Of a stretch of 64,000 bases of DNA, positions 42,286 through 52,662 are shown in pieces. The DNA is from Candidatus Geothrix odensensis (lineage in GTDB: Bacteria; Acidobacteriota; Holophagae; Holophagales; Holophagaceae): the NCBI GenBank assembly GCA_016714685.1, contig JADKCH010000005.1, positions 124,001 to 188,000 of the forward strand, read 5' to 3'. The position numbers and the translations under genes were made by a program. Below the pieces are notes generated by a model. It did no database searches. It was given only the letters and a program-made list of their open reading frames with translations, and had not been told where the DNA came from. Every line of letters begins with the position of its first letter. Position 1 is the first letter of the stretch.

Positions 42286-45048
42286 ATGTCGATCCGCCTT
42301 CAAGCCATTCCCGGGCCCTTCGCTTTGTGTCTGGCCACTTCAGGGTTGATGGCCCAGACGACGGCCGCTCTCCGGGTTGAGGTGCGGGGGGCCGATGGTC
42401 GTCCGCGTCCTGGGGCGGTCCTCACTCTTGAATCAGTGGCTCGCGGAGATCGCCGGGACCTTCGCGCGGACGCCCAGGGAATCGCCACGGTGGCCGGCCT
42501 CCTGCCCGGTGCGTACCGCCTCCAGGGCCAGGTCCTGCAGCTCCGGGCCGATGAACGGGTGCACCTCGTCCTTCGTGTTGAACCGGCGCAGGCCACCGTG
42601 GCCGTGGAGAGTTCGCCCCTGCGGGCCGAAAGCAGCTCTGTGGGACCTCAGACGGTCTTCTCCGGAGAAGATCTGGTGAGGCTGCCCTTTGCGCCGCACC
42701 GGTACGTGGAACACGCCTACCTCGCCCCCGGCGTGACCCCCTCCGGGAAACCGGAACCGGTGGTGCTTGGTTCCATGCTCGACGCCAACGCCTTCCTCGT
42801 GGATGGCATGGCCACGGGACTCAGCTCCACGGGGCGGTTCGGCATGAACATTTCGAGCGAAATCCTCCAGAGCCAGGCCCTCACCACCGGTGGCCACAAG
42901 GCGGAGGTGGGGTTTGCCTCCGGCGGGGTCTACAACCTGGTGACCAAATCCGGAGGCAGTGCGTTTCACGGCTCGGTCTTCACCAGCCGGATCTTCCGGG
43001 GGCTCAACGCAAGGCCCGACGCGGGCAAGGCGACCACTCCGGAGGAGCGGCCCACGGACGCCCAGGAATTGGGTTTCAGCCTTGGCGGGCCCCTCATCAA
43101 GGACCGCCTCTTCTTCTTCGGGGCCTTCAACCGCCAGCTGCTGAGCCTGGATTTCGAGAACGTGAAGCCCCCAGGCACGGCGCCCCACCGGCGCAGCCAG
43201 GAGGAGGATCGCAGCTACCGCTTCCTCAAGCTCACCTGGCTGGCCAACGCGGAGCACCGCTTCGAGCTCAGCTACTACGCGGATCCGGTCAACCAGGCCA
43301 ACTTCGACACGGCCGGCGACAGCAGCGTGAAGGATTTCCAGCAGCCCAATCGCACCCGGGGCGGTGAAAGCTACCTCCTGAAGCACGTGGGCGCCCTGGG
43401 CCCTCGGCTCACCTGGGAGAACACCCTGGGCTTGCACCGCACGGCCTTCCACTGGACCCCGGCCACCCCCGCTGCCGGCCCCTTCCGCGGCCAGCTGGAT
43501 GCCCCCGGTGGCGAATCCTTCGGAGCCTACGGCGAGGACCGCCTCGACCGCATCAAGAACCTCACGCTTCGCAGCGAATTCAGCTTCTTCGAAGGTTCGC
43601 ACCAGCTCAAGGGTGGCTTCCAGGGGCTCTGGTCCGAGTACACCAAGGTCTTCCAGCGCCCCTCCTTCGGACTCTCCTACCTGGACCGGGTGGGCGGAGG
43701 CCCCGGGCCCGCCGCGGGCGATCTCGCCGCCATCCAAGGTGGGCTGCAGTCCTTCCATGGCAACGCTTTCGGCTACTCGGCCGCCGACAGCCTGACCACT
43801 GCCAGCCCCAGCTCGGGACAGCTGGTGGGAGGCCAGCCCAGCTATCTGTTCCAGCGGACCCTCGCGGATGGCGCCTCGTACGGCAGCCCTCTCAAGCAGG
43901 CGCTCCTGGGGATCTTCCTGCAGGATGACTGGGGGTTCGCCTCCGGCTGGACCGCGAGCCTGGGCCTGCGGATCGACCGGGCCGGGCTCGCCGCCGAGGA
44001 CGGCCGCAACCTGTACCGGCAGACCCTCTTCAGTCCCCGTGTAGGCCTGTCCTGGGATCCGGCCGAAACCGGCCTGACCCGGATCTTCCTCTACGCCGGG
44101 CGCATCTACAGCCCACCCACGGCCGGCAACCTGACTGCCGCGGGTGCCACCACCGGTGGACCCGCCACCACCAGACAAGTCTGGATCCCTTCGCTCAGCG
44201 ATTGGCGGACCTGGCAGGTGAATGGCCTCCAGGGCGTCGCCAACGTGGCCGTCGGCCAGCTCCGGGCCCCGCGCACGGAGCTGTACCAATTGGGTGCGGA
44301 GGGGGTTCAGGACCTGCCCTGGATCGGAACATGGACCCTGGGGGCCACCCTCACGGCCAAGGTGGTCCACGGTCTTATCGACACGTACAGCTCAACCTAT
44401 GGCTACCTCCCGGAATTGGATGCGCTGGCCAACAACTCCTCCACGAAGAAGGTGATCGCCAACCTGCCGGGCCTGAAGCGGGAGTACCGCGGCTTCGACC
44501 TGACGGCCCGCCGGATCTTCGAGGGCGGCCACTACCTCCAGGTGAGCTACAGCCAGGGGGACCTCAACGGCAATTCGGAAGTGGGCAACGTGAATACCTC
44601 GACCGCCAGGAATACGGGCTTCGCCTCCATTCCGAGCCTCCGTCAGGACTACAGACTGCCCCCCTACGACGGAAGCCTCAACGAAGAGGTCAAGCACGCC
44701 TGGAAGGCCTTCGGGAGTTCGGCATTGCCCTGGAATCTCGAGTCGTCCTTCGCCTTCCTCTGGCGGTCGGGGCTTCGCTACAGCAGCCTGATCCGATCCT
44801 CCGGCGACAACGTGCTGGGTCCCGGCGCCACCCGGGGCGATCGGGAACTGCCCCATGCCATGAGCCTGGACCTGGGCCTGGCCTGGCGGACCCGGCTCCG
44901 GGGCCTGGACCTCCGCGCCGCCGTGGACGTCTTCAACGCCACCAACCGCCAGCCCATGACCTGGGTGAACAATGTGGGCGGAGCCTTCACCCCCGGGAAC
45001 TTCCAGCAGCCCAGGGTCTGGCAGTTCAGCCTGCGGGCAGGATTCTAA
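42286..45048 (+). CDS. OAR-like TonB-dependent receptor with carboxypeptidase-regulatory-like domain
   Basis: 920 aa from ATG 42286 (CACGGAGTACTG upstream); an ATG 11 codons earlier is in frame. Signal peptide ends at ATSGLMAQ. Residues ~25-105 are a carboxypeptidase-D-regulatory/CnaB-like beta domain (LRVEVRGADGRPRPGAVLTLESVARGDRRDLRADAQGIATVAGLLPGAYRLQ), then a plug (SMLDANAFLVDGMATGL, NISSEILQSQALTTGGHKAEVGFASGGVYNLVTKSGG) and a long barrel with EHRFELSYYADPVN-type strands, ending WQFSLRAGF with a C-terminal Phe. This is the Acidobacteria-typical OAR class. Ligand unknown. No TonB/ExbBD in the window. Confidence 0.9.
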   Translation: MSIRLQAIPGPFALCLATSGLMAQTTAALRVEVRGADGRPRPGAVLTLESVARGDRRDLRADAQGIATVAGLLPGAYRLQGQVLQLRADERVHLVLRVEPAQATVAVESSPLRAESSSVGPQTVFSGEDLVRLPFAPHRYVEHAYLAPGVTPSGKPEPVVLGSMLDANAFLVDGMATGLSSTGRFGMNISSEILQSQALTTGGHKAEVGFASGGVYNLVTKSGGSAFHGSVFTSRIFRGLNARPDAGKATTPEERPTDAQELGFSLGGPLIKDRLFFFGAFNRQLLSLDFENVKPPGTAPHRRSQEEDRSYRFLKLTWLANAEHRFELSYYADPVNQANFDTAGDSSVKDFQQPNRTRGGESYLLKHVGALGPRLTWENTLGLHRTAFHWTPATPAAGPFRGQLDAPGGESFGAYGEDRLDRIKNLTLRSEFSFFEGSHQLKGGFQGLWSEYTKVFQRPSFGLSYLDRVGGGPGPAAGDLAAIQGGLQSFHGNAFGYSAADSLTTASPSSGQLVGGQPSYLFQRTLADGASYGSPLKQALLGIFLQDDWGFASGWTASLGLRIDRAGLAAEDGRNLYRQTLFSPRVGLSWDPAETGLTRIFLYAGRIYSPPTAGNLTAAGATTGGPATTRQVWIPSLSDWRTWQVNGLQGVANVAVGQLRAPRTELYQLGAEGVQDLPWIGTWTLGATLTAKVVHGLIDTYSSTYGYLPELDALANNSSTKKVIANLPGLKREYRGFDLTARRIFEGGHYLQVSYSQGDLNGNSEVGNVNTSTARNTGFASIPSLRQDYRLPPYDGSLNEEVKHAWKAFGSSALPWNLESSFAFLWRSGLRYSSLIRSSGDNVLGPGATRGDRELPHAMSLDLGLAWRTRLRGLDLRAAVDVFNATNRQPMTWVNNVGGAFTPGNFQQPRVWQFSLRAGF

Positions 45049-45050
45049 CG

Positions 45051-46800
45051 TCAGGGCAGGCCCGAGGTCTCGAGCCGCAGCTGCTTCCAGACCGTGGGCT
45101 CGCTGAGCCGACGCTGCTCGTCGAAGCGGCGGCTCTCGATGAGGTAGCGGTAGCCCTGCTCCGTGAGGAAGAGCTGGCGGTTGCGGGCGAACTCCTGCTC
45201 CGTGGTCTCGCTGCTGATGAGCGAGTAGAAGTAGCTCACGTTGCGCTCGCCCTTGGGGCGCAGGATGCGGCCCAGGCGCTGGGCCTCCTCCTGCCTTGAA
45301 CCGAAGGTGCCGCTCACCTGGATGGCCACGGAGGCATCCGGCAGGTCGATGGCGAAGTTGGCCACCTTGCTCACGATGAGCACGCGCAGCTGGCCTTCGC
45401 GGAACTGGCGGAAGAGGGATTCCCGCTCCTTCTCCGGCGTCTGCCCCGTGAGCACCGGGGCGTTCAGGCGCTCGCCGATGATGCGGAGCTGCTCGAGGTA
45501 CTGGCCGATGATGAGGATGTTGTCGGTGGGGTGCCCCGCCAGCAGCTCATCCATCACCACCATCTTCAGGCTGTTCTCGGAGGCGATGCGGAAGCGCTGC
45601 CGCTGGTCGGCCACGGCGTACTCCATGCGCTCGTCCGTGGGCAGGGGCACGCGGATCTCCAGGCAGTGGGCCGTGGCGATGAAGCCGTCCTTCTCCAGCA
45701 TCTTCCAGGGCACGTCCACGCGCTTGGGGCCGATGAGGCTGAAGACGTCCTCCTCCTTGCCGTCCTCGCGCACCAGGGTGGCCGTGAGGCCCAGGCGCCG
45801 CTTGGCCTGCAGCTCCGCCACGGCCCGGAACACCGGGGCCGGCAGCATGTGCACCTCGTCGTAGATCACCAGACCCCAGTTGGCCGCCTCGAAGAGCTTG
45901 AAGTGCTCGAAGGGCCCGGTCTTGCTGCGGCGGTAGGTGAGGATCTGGTACGTGGCGATGGTGACCGGCTTGATCTCCTTGGTGTCGCCCGTAGAGGCCC
46001 ACCTGGTCTTCGGTCAGCGTGGTCTTGTCCAGCAGCTCCTGCTTCCACTGCTTCACGGCGGTGCCGTTGGTGGTGAGCACCAGGGTGTGCGTCTGCAGGC
46101 TGCCCATGCAGCCGATGCCGATGACGGTCTTGCCCGCGCCGCAGGGCAGGACCAGCACTCCGGCGCCGCCATCGGGCCCGCCCCCGGCATGAAACACATC
46201 CACCGCCGCCTGCTGGTAGGGGCGCAGGCCGAAGGGCTTGCCGTTCTGCAGGGTGGTGGGGGAGAGCTCGAAGGGCAGCGGGTCGCCGGGCTTGTAGCCG
46301 GCCATGTCCTGCACGGGGTGGCCCAGGCGGATGAGCTGCAGCTTCACCTCGCCGCGCATGCCGGTGTTCAGGTAGATGCCCGTTTCGTCCGGGTAGGGTT
46401 CCGCCAGCAGGCCCTGCAGGGACTTCTGGTTCTCCAGCTCCCAGAAGAGGCCGCGGTCGTCCATCTCCAGGGCCAGGCGGTCGCCCTTGGCCACCAGGCG
46501 CAACTTGCCGTAGCGCGTGCCGTGGTCCTCGATCTCCTGCAGCAGGTTCTGCGGCACCGGGTACTTGGACCAGGTGTTGAGCGTCTCGATCATGTCGGTG
46601 CAGTGCACGCCCGAGGCCGAGGCATTCCACAGGCTGAGCGGCGTGATGCGGTAGGTGTGGATGTGCTCGGGGCTCTTCACCAGCTCCGCGAACCGCGCCA
46701 GCTCGTCCCGCACCTGCTCAAAGGCCGGGTGGGCCACCTCGAGCAGCAGCGTGCGATCGCTCTGGACGATCAGGGGATTGTCGGGACGGAGGGCGATCAC
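45051..46800 (-). CDS. XPB-like DNA repair helicase (SF2), one frameshift
   Basis: Start ATG 46800 (MIALRPDNPLIVQSD). N-terminal XPB helicase-associated domain to ~190 (VRDELARFAELVKSPEHIHTYRITPLSLWNASASG), then LRPYQQAAVDVFHAGG and motif I VLPCGAGKTVIGIG. One base is missing near 45991 (VGLY then T-G-D-T-K-E-I-K in the next frame), after which IYDEVHMLPAPVFR (DEVH box), GLTATLVREDG, ILIIGQYLEQLRIIGE, VSKVANFAIDLPDASVAIQVSG and QRLGRILRPKG follow. About 583 aa, like bacterial XPB (e.g. mycobacterial). 3'-5' helicase for DNA repair or transcription. The break is likely a sequence error. Confidence 0.9.
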
Positions 46801-47047
46801 GGCGTGGGAGACCCAAACCTTTGAGCGTAGATGGCCGGGCCGTGGTGGGTCAACGAAAGGTGGTCAGACCATGGAATTGTCGGCGCCCCCGGGAAGGGGC
46901 CCGGCGTTCCGTGCGCCTGGCTGAATGAAACCTTCGGGTGGGTTAAGAAAAGGTCAGGCTCTGGATTGCGGAAGGGGATTATAGTCTTCCATCCCCTGAG
47001 ACCCGCCCCATTCCACCGTCACTCCGGGGATCACGCATGGAGCCGAC
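46801..47047. other. Divergent gap between XPB and first metzincin
   Basis: 247 bp between divergent genes, so it should hold both promoters. A TTAAGAAAAGGTCAG-like AT-richer patch at about 46940-46960 and GGGGATTATAGTCTTCC at 46975-46990 could be a promoter for the lipoprotein gene (TATAGT as a -10 with TGGATTGCG upstream). GGGTTAAGAAAAGG shows no palindrome; no hairpin seen. Confidence 0.35.
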
Positions 47048-50000
47048 ATGGCCTCGCCGATGACCCGAATGTTCTCTGTTGTTGCCTTGATCGCCTTCCT
47101 GGGTTGTGGCGGAGGAGGTGGCTCCACGCCGCCACCCCTCCACCCACCCCGACCGTGAGCGGTGTCAGCCCCACCCATGCGAGCCCGGGGGCTTCCGTCA
47201 CCCTTACCGGGACGAACTTCACCAATGTGAGCGCCGTCTCCTTCAATGGCCATGCCGCCTTCTCCTACACGGTGGCGAGCGTCACGCAGATCAACGCGGT
47301 GGTCCCCGGCAACGCCACCACGGGTGCCATCCAGGTGACCACCCTCAATGGCCAGGCCAGCTCGCCCAGCTTCACGGTGGACGCCACCCAGACCCCGACC
47401 ATCACCACCTACACGCCCTCCACACTCTCCATCGGCACCGTGGTCACCCTGACCGGCATGCACTTCGTGGGCACCACCGCCGTGCAGTTCAACGGCGTCA
47501 ACGCCACCTCCTTCACGGTGGACAGCGACACCCAGCTGCGGGCCACGGCTCCCGCGGGCCTGACGGCCGGGGCCATCACCGTGACCAGTGCCGGAGGCAC
47601 CGCCACCAGCACCGCCTACACCGTGAACACCTCGGTCCAGGCCCAGGTGCTGATGAACACCGGCTTCGAGACGGCCGCCCCGGTCATCTGGAAGGGGGAC
47701 ACGGGGATCATCTCCGCTGCCAACGGCGCCACCATGGTGCCCCACGCTGGAACCAAGTACGCCTGGGTCGGTGGGTATGGGTCCGTGGCCTCGGATCAGA
47801 TCACCCAGGACTTCTGGGTGCCCGCCACGGCCACCGTGGCCGATGTCACCTTCTACGTGAAGATCATCACCGCCGAGACCGGCGCCATCGCCACAGACAC
47901 CTTCACCGTCCAGGCGCTCAGCACCACCAACGCCGTGCTGAGCACCCTGCTCACGAAGTCCAACCTGAACGCGGCGGACTACACCGCCTACACCGTGAGC
48001 CTGCTTCCCCACAAGGGCCAGGTGGTGCGCCTGTCCTTCAAGAGCCAGGAGGATGCCCTGAACGCCACCAGCTTCCTGCTGGATGACGTCACCGCCACCA
48101 TCGCCGTCCCCGATGCCGCCGACCTCAAGCCGGTCATCACCAGCTTCACGCCCGCCTCGGGTGTGGCGGGTGTGGATTCCGTCACCATCTCGGGCCGCAA
48201 CTTCTTCGGCCTCACCAGCGTCAACATCGGCGGAGCCAGCGCCGCCTACGCCCTCACCGATGGCACAGAGCTTTCGACCCTGATTCCCGCCGGTGCGGCC
48301 AACGGCGCCGCCCCCATCAGCATCGCCAACGCCCAGGGGACCGGGACGTCTGCCTCCAACTTCACCGTGGCCTACGGCGCGCCCACCGTCATCTCAGTCA
48401 ACCCGACCCAGGCCCCCGTGGGCGCCACCGTGGTGATCGACGGCACCTACCTCGGCTACACCGGCACCACCCTCGCCTTGAATGGCACCCCCATCACCAT
48501 TGCCACCCAGAGCCCCAACCGCCTTACCTTCACCGTGCCCGTGGGCGCCACCTCCGGCAACCTGGTGGTCACCACGCCGGGCGGTACTCAGTCACGCACC
48601 TTCACGGTCAACACTGCCACGGCCACCCTGGACCTGCACATCGACTCGGTGCAGTTCACCCAGAGCACCCAGACCTGGCCAACACCGTGCCCATCGTGGC
48701 GGGCAAGAACGGGCTGATCCGGGTCTTCGTGCTGGCCAACACGGCCAACACGGCCACGCCCTCCGTCCGGATCACCCTGCTGAACAATGGCGTGGCCGTG
48801 GCCGGCTATCCCAAGACCGTGGCCGCCCCCGGCGCCAGCGTGCCCCTGGTGGTGAATGAATCCAGCCTGGCCTCCAGCTGGAACCTGGTGGTGCCTGGCA
48901 CCGACCTGACGACCCCCACTGGCAGCGGCTACAGCGTGCTGGCCGAGGTGGACCCCACCCTTGCCCTGGCGGAAGCCGACGAGACCAACAACCAGACCAC
49001 GGCCACTTTCACCGGTGCCACCGTTCCCACCTTCAAGAGCACCATCTTCCCCGTCGTGCTTTCGAATGGCACGGGTGACATTTCCGCCGCCAACAAGGAT
49101 GCCTGGGTGGCCCGCCTGGCGAAGATGTATCCCATCGCCAGCGTGGACGTGGTCGTGGGAGCCTCCTTCACCGGCTCCGTGGCCACTCTCGCCTCGGATG
49201 GCACCGGCTGGGACACCCTCCTGAATGACCTCACGGCCAAGCACCTGGCGGATGGCACCAGCGATCGCTACTACTACGGCGCCCTCAACGTAAGCTATGG
49301 CTCCGGGGTGGCCGGCCTGGGCTGGGTGCCCAACGTCTCAAGTGCATCCTTCAAATACCGCACGGCCATCGGCTGGGACAAGACTTCCGGCTACAACGAC
49401 GGGGGCCTGTTCCCTGAGGTCTTCGCCCACGAGACGGGTCACAACATGGGCCGGAATCACAGCCCCTGCGGTGGCGCCGGCGGCCCCGACCCGGCCTACC
49501 CCTATGCCAACGCCTTCATCGGTGTGTGGGGATACGACGCAGTGCTGAACGTACTCCACTCCCCTACCGTGGACCACGACATCATGGCCTACTGCACCCC
49601 GAACTGGGTGAGTGACTATGTCTACAAGAAGATCCTCGATTTCCGGGGCGGCACAGGCGGCTTCCTCACGGTGGGCGCCGAGGATGCACCCCTGCCCAAG
49701 GCCCAGGCCACGGCGCGGGAATGCCTCCTGGTGCGCGGCATCGTCCACGAAGATGGCACGGTCCAGATGCTGCCCTCCTTCCGCACCAAGGCCCTGCCCT
49801 CCGACCTCCCCACCACCGGGGAGTACAGCCTGGAACTCTTGGACACGAAGGGCACCACCCTCTTCTCCACTTCCCTCGAGCTGATGGAACTGGGCTGCTG
49901 GCCGAAGGGGCATGAGCGCCACTTCGTCATGGCCCTGCCCCTGGACGTTACCGTTCTGGATGCCCTGGCCGGGCTCCAGGTCACCAAGGCCGGCCAGACC

Positions 50001-50264
50001 AAGGCCAGCCTGCGCTCCGTGACCGCCGAAGCCCGGATCATCGCCAGCGCCCCCGATGCCCAGCGGCTGTCCGCCGACAAGCTGCAGCTCACCTGGGACG
50101 CCACGGTCCACCCGGCCGCCATGGTCCGGGACGCCGATACCGGCGAGGTCATCGCCATCCTGTCGGGCGGCCGCCAGACCATCCAGGCCACCGGCAAACG
50201 CTTCGACGTGGTCCTCAGCGATGGCGTGGCCAGCCGCACCCACCGCCTGGAACCCACCCACTAG
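47048..50264 (+). CDS. IPT/TIG-repeat lipoprotein metzincin protease 1, two frameshifts
   Basis: Start ATG 47048 (GGAGCCGAC upstream): MASPMTRMFSVVALIAFLGCGGGGG, lipobox FLGC. An indel near 47135-47148 shifts to the long frame with IPT/TIG domains (TPTVSGVSPTHASPGASVTLTGTNF; TPTITTYTPSTLSIGTVVTLTG), a jelly-roll insert (NTGFETAAPVIWKGDTG...LLDDVTATI, about 47655-48110), two more IPT domains, and a CARDB-like domain at LDLHIDSVQFTQSTQT. One base is missing near 48675, shown by alignment to the paralogue at 50350. The catalytic domain has zinc motif HETGHNMGRNHSPC and Met-turn DHDIMAYC, then a C-terminal beta domain. Cell-surface zinc endopeptidase; substrate unknown. ~1070 aa. Confidence 0.82.
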
Positions 50265-50285
50265 CCTCCTGGCACCTGTCCACTC

Positions 50286-50313
50286 AAGCGCCCGGCGTGC
50301 CGGGCGCTTTTTT
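50286..50313 (+). terminator. Intrinsic terminator after metzincin 1
   Basis: Perfect 11-bp stem (50286-50296 with 50299-50309, loop GT) followed by six T. Classic rho-independent terminator 22 bases after the stop. Confidence 0.92.
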
Positions 50314-50349
50314 GGGCCTACCGGACCCGGCCACCTCCCTGGAGTTCCC

Positions 50350-52593
50350 ATGAAGCGCGCTGCCCTTGCCGCCCTGGCCTTACTGGCCGTGAGCCTGATC
50401 ACGGCTTGCGGCGGCGGCGGTGGCAAACCGGCTCCGCCGGCCCCGGTTCCCACTCCGACCATCACCAGCATCAGCCCCACCCACGGCAGCACCGGCACCG
50501 CCGTGACCATCACCGGCACGAACCTGGGCAATACCAGCGCGGTCACCTTCAATGGCCGCGCCGCCTTCTCCCTGTCGGTGAAGAGCGATTCGCAGGTCGA
50601 GGCGGTGGTGCCCGCCCTGGCCACCACGGGAGTCATCGCGGTCACCACCCTGAAGGGGCAGGCCACCTCCTCAACCTTCACGGTGGATGCGAACCGGCCC
50701 CCGGTCATCACCTCGTTCACCCCCACCACCCTGATGCCGGGTACCGTCATCACGATGCTGGGCAGCCATTTCGTGGGGACCAGCCGCGTGAACTTCGGCC
50801 CCGTCCAGGCGAGCTTCACCGTGGACAGCGACCGCCAGCTTCGGATCACGGCACCCGTGGACCTGACGGCGGGGGACATCGCCGTGACCAATCAGGAGGG
50901 CACCACCTTCAGCGAGGCCTTCACCGTCGACACGGGAGGCGCCAACCTCGACCTCTGGGTGGACAAGGTGCAGTTCACCCAGAGCACCCAGACGCTGGAC
51001 AACAAGGTGCCCATCGTGGCGGGCAAGGCTGGCCTCATCCGGGTGTTTGTGCTCGCCAACCACTTCAACACCGCCGCCCCCACCGTCCGGGTCACCCTGC
51101 TGAATGGCGGCGTTCCCGTCACGGGCTATCCGAAGCTCGTGGCCGCGCCCAGGGCAGGCGTGCCCACCACCTTCGGAGAATCGACCCTGGGCGGGAGCTG
51201 GAACCTGGCGGTCCCCGCCGCGCACCTGACGACGCCCGTGGGAACCGGCTACACCGTCCAGGCTGAAGTGGATCCTGCCGAGCTCATCCCGGAAACCAGC
51301 GAGGTGAACAACACGGCCACCGCCACGTTCACCAGCACCACGGTTCCCACCTTCAAAACCACCATCTTCCCTGTGGCCCGGACCACAGGCACCGGCAACG
51401 TCACCGTCGGGAACCTGGACCAGTGGGTCGCCCGGCTCGCCAAGATGTTCCCCATTGGCAGTGTGGAGGTCACCCTCGGAGCCACCTTCACCTCCTCGGT
51501 GGTCCTGGGCTCTGACGGCACCGGCTGGAGCACCCTGCTGACCGAGCTGGCGGCCAAGCACCAGCTTGATGCCAGCAGCCTCGGCGGGTCGGACCGCTAC
51601 TACTACGGCGCCCTGAGCGTCGACTACGGGTCGGGGGTGGCGGGTCTGGGCTATGTTCCGAGTTCCCCGTCGAGTTCCTTCTACTACCGGACCGCCATCG
51701 GCTGGGACAAGACCAGCGGATACAGTGACGGCGGGCTCTTTCCCGAGGTCTTCGCGCACGAGGTGGGCCACAACATGGGCCGGCCCCACAGCCCCTGTGG
51801 CAGCGTCGCCAGCTCTGATCCCGCCTACCCTCACGCCGGCGGGTACATTGGCGTCTGGGGCTATGACAGCGGGTTCAACGCGCTGCACTCCCCGTTCACC
51901 GACAAGGACATCATGGGCTACTGCACGCCCAACTGGGTGAGCGACTACGTCTACAAGCAGATCCTCGACTTCCGGAACGGCACCGGCGGCTTCCTCACGG
52001 TGGGCGCCGAAGACGCGCCTGCGCCCAAGAGCCAGACCCCGGTCCGGGATTGCCTGCTGGTCCGGGGCATCCTCCACGGAGATGGCAGGGTCGAACTGCT
52101 GCCGGCCTTCCGCACCGCGACCCGCCCCTCAGGCCAGGCTGGCCCGGCCGACTACCTCCTGAAGGGTCTTGATGCGACGGGCACCACCCTCTTCACCCAG
52201 GCCCTCGAATGGGTGGAGGTCGGCTGCTCGCCGCAGGGCCAGGAGCGCCACTTCATCATGGCCCTCCCCTTGGAGGCAACCGTGCTGGATGCCCTGGCCG
52301 GGCTCCAGGTCGCGAAGGGCGGCCAGACCCTGGCCAGCCTGAGTTCCGTGAGCCCTGGTGCCCGCATCATGACCACGGCACCCAGCGCCCAGCGACTGTC
52401 CGCCGACCAGTTGCAGCTCACCTGGGACGCCGCGGTCCACCCGGCGGCCCTGGTCCGGGACGCGGATACCGGCGAAGTCATCGCCATTCTGTCGGGCGGC
52501 CGCCAGACCATCCAGGCCACCGGCAAGCGTTTCGACTTGATCCTCAGCGATGGTGTCTCCAGCCGAACCCACCACATCGAGACCCCCGAGTAG
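50350..52593 (+). CDS. IPT/TIG-repeat lipoprotein metzincin protease 2
   Basis: 747 aa from ATG 50350 (CTGGAGTTCCC upstream), no frame breaks. Lipoprotein signal ends at SLITACGGGGG. Two IPT/TIG domains (TPTITSISPTHGSTGTAVTITG; PPVITSFTPTTLMPGTVITMLG, ~residues 35-205), CARDB-like domain (LDLWVDKVQFTQSTQTLDNKVPIVAGKAGLIRVFVLAN, ~210-345), then the metzincin domain with RYYYGALSVDYGSGVAGLGYV, zinc motif HEVGHNMGRPHSPC at ~475 and Met-turn DKDIMGYC, and a C-terminal domain with a repeated DADTGEVIAILSGGRQ. Most like M66/M12-type metzincins (HExGHNxGxxHxPC); the exact MEROPS family is uncertain. Paralogue of the preceding gene but without its jelly-roll and two IPT domains. Confidence 0.9.
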   Translation: MKRAALAALALLAVSLITACGGGGGKPAPPAPVPTPTITSISPTHGSTGTAVTITGTNLGNTSAVTFNGRAAFSLSVKSDSQVEAVVPALATTGVIAVTTLKGQATSSTFTVDANRPPVITSFTPTTLMPGTVITMLGSHFVGTSRVNFGPVQASFTVDSDRQLRITAPVDLTAGDIAVTNQEGTTFSEAFTVDTGGANLDLWVDKVQFTQSTQTLDNKVPIVAGKAGLIRVFVLANHFNTAAPTVRVTLLNGGVPVTGYPKLVAAPRAGVPTTFGESTLGGSWNLAVPAAHLTTPVGTGYTVQAEVDPAELIPETSEVNNTATATFTSTTVPTFKTTIFPVARTTGTGNVTVGNLDQWVARLAKMFPIGSVEVTLGATFTSSVVLGSDGTGWSTLLTELAAKHQLDASSLGGSDRYYYGALSVDYGSGVAGLGYVPSSPSSSFYYRTAIGWDKTSGYSDGGLFPEVFAHEVGHNMGRPHSPCGSVASSDPAYPHAGGYIGVWGYDSGFNALHSPFTDKDIMGYCTPNWVSDYVYKQILDFRNGTGGFLTVGAEDAPAPKSQTPVRDCLLVRGILHGDGRVELLPAFRTATRPSGQAGPADYLLKGLDATGTTLFTQALEWVEVGCSPQGQERHFIMALPLEATVLDALAGLQVAKGGQTLASLSSVSPGARIMTTAPSAQRLSADQLQLTWDAAVHPAALVRDADTGEVIAILSGGRQTIQATGKRFDLILSDGVSSRTHHIETPE

Positions 52594-52601
52594 GCTTCCA
52601 C

Positions 52602-52643
52602 CGCGCAGAAAATGCGCCCGACCTGTGGGGCGCATTTTTGCGC
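52602..52643 (+). terminator. Intrinsic terminator after metzincin 2
   Basis: Stem AAATGCGCCC against GGGGCGCATTTTT with outer CGCGCA/TGCGCG pairing; T-run inside the 3' arm. Nine bases after the stop. Confidence 0.85.
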
Positions 52644-52662
52644 GTGAACAACCTGCCGTTCC

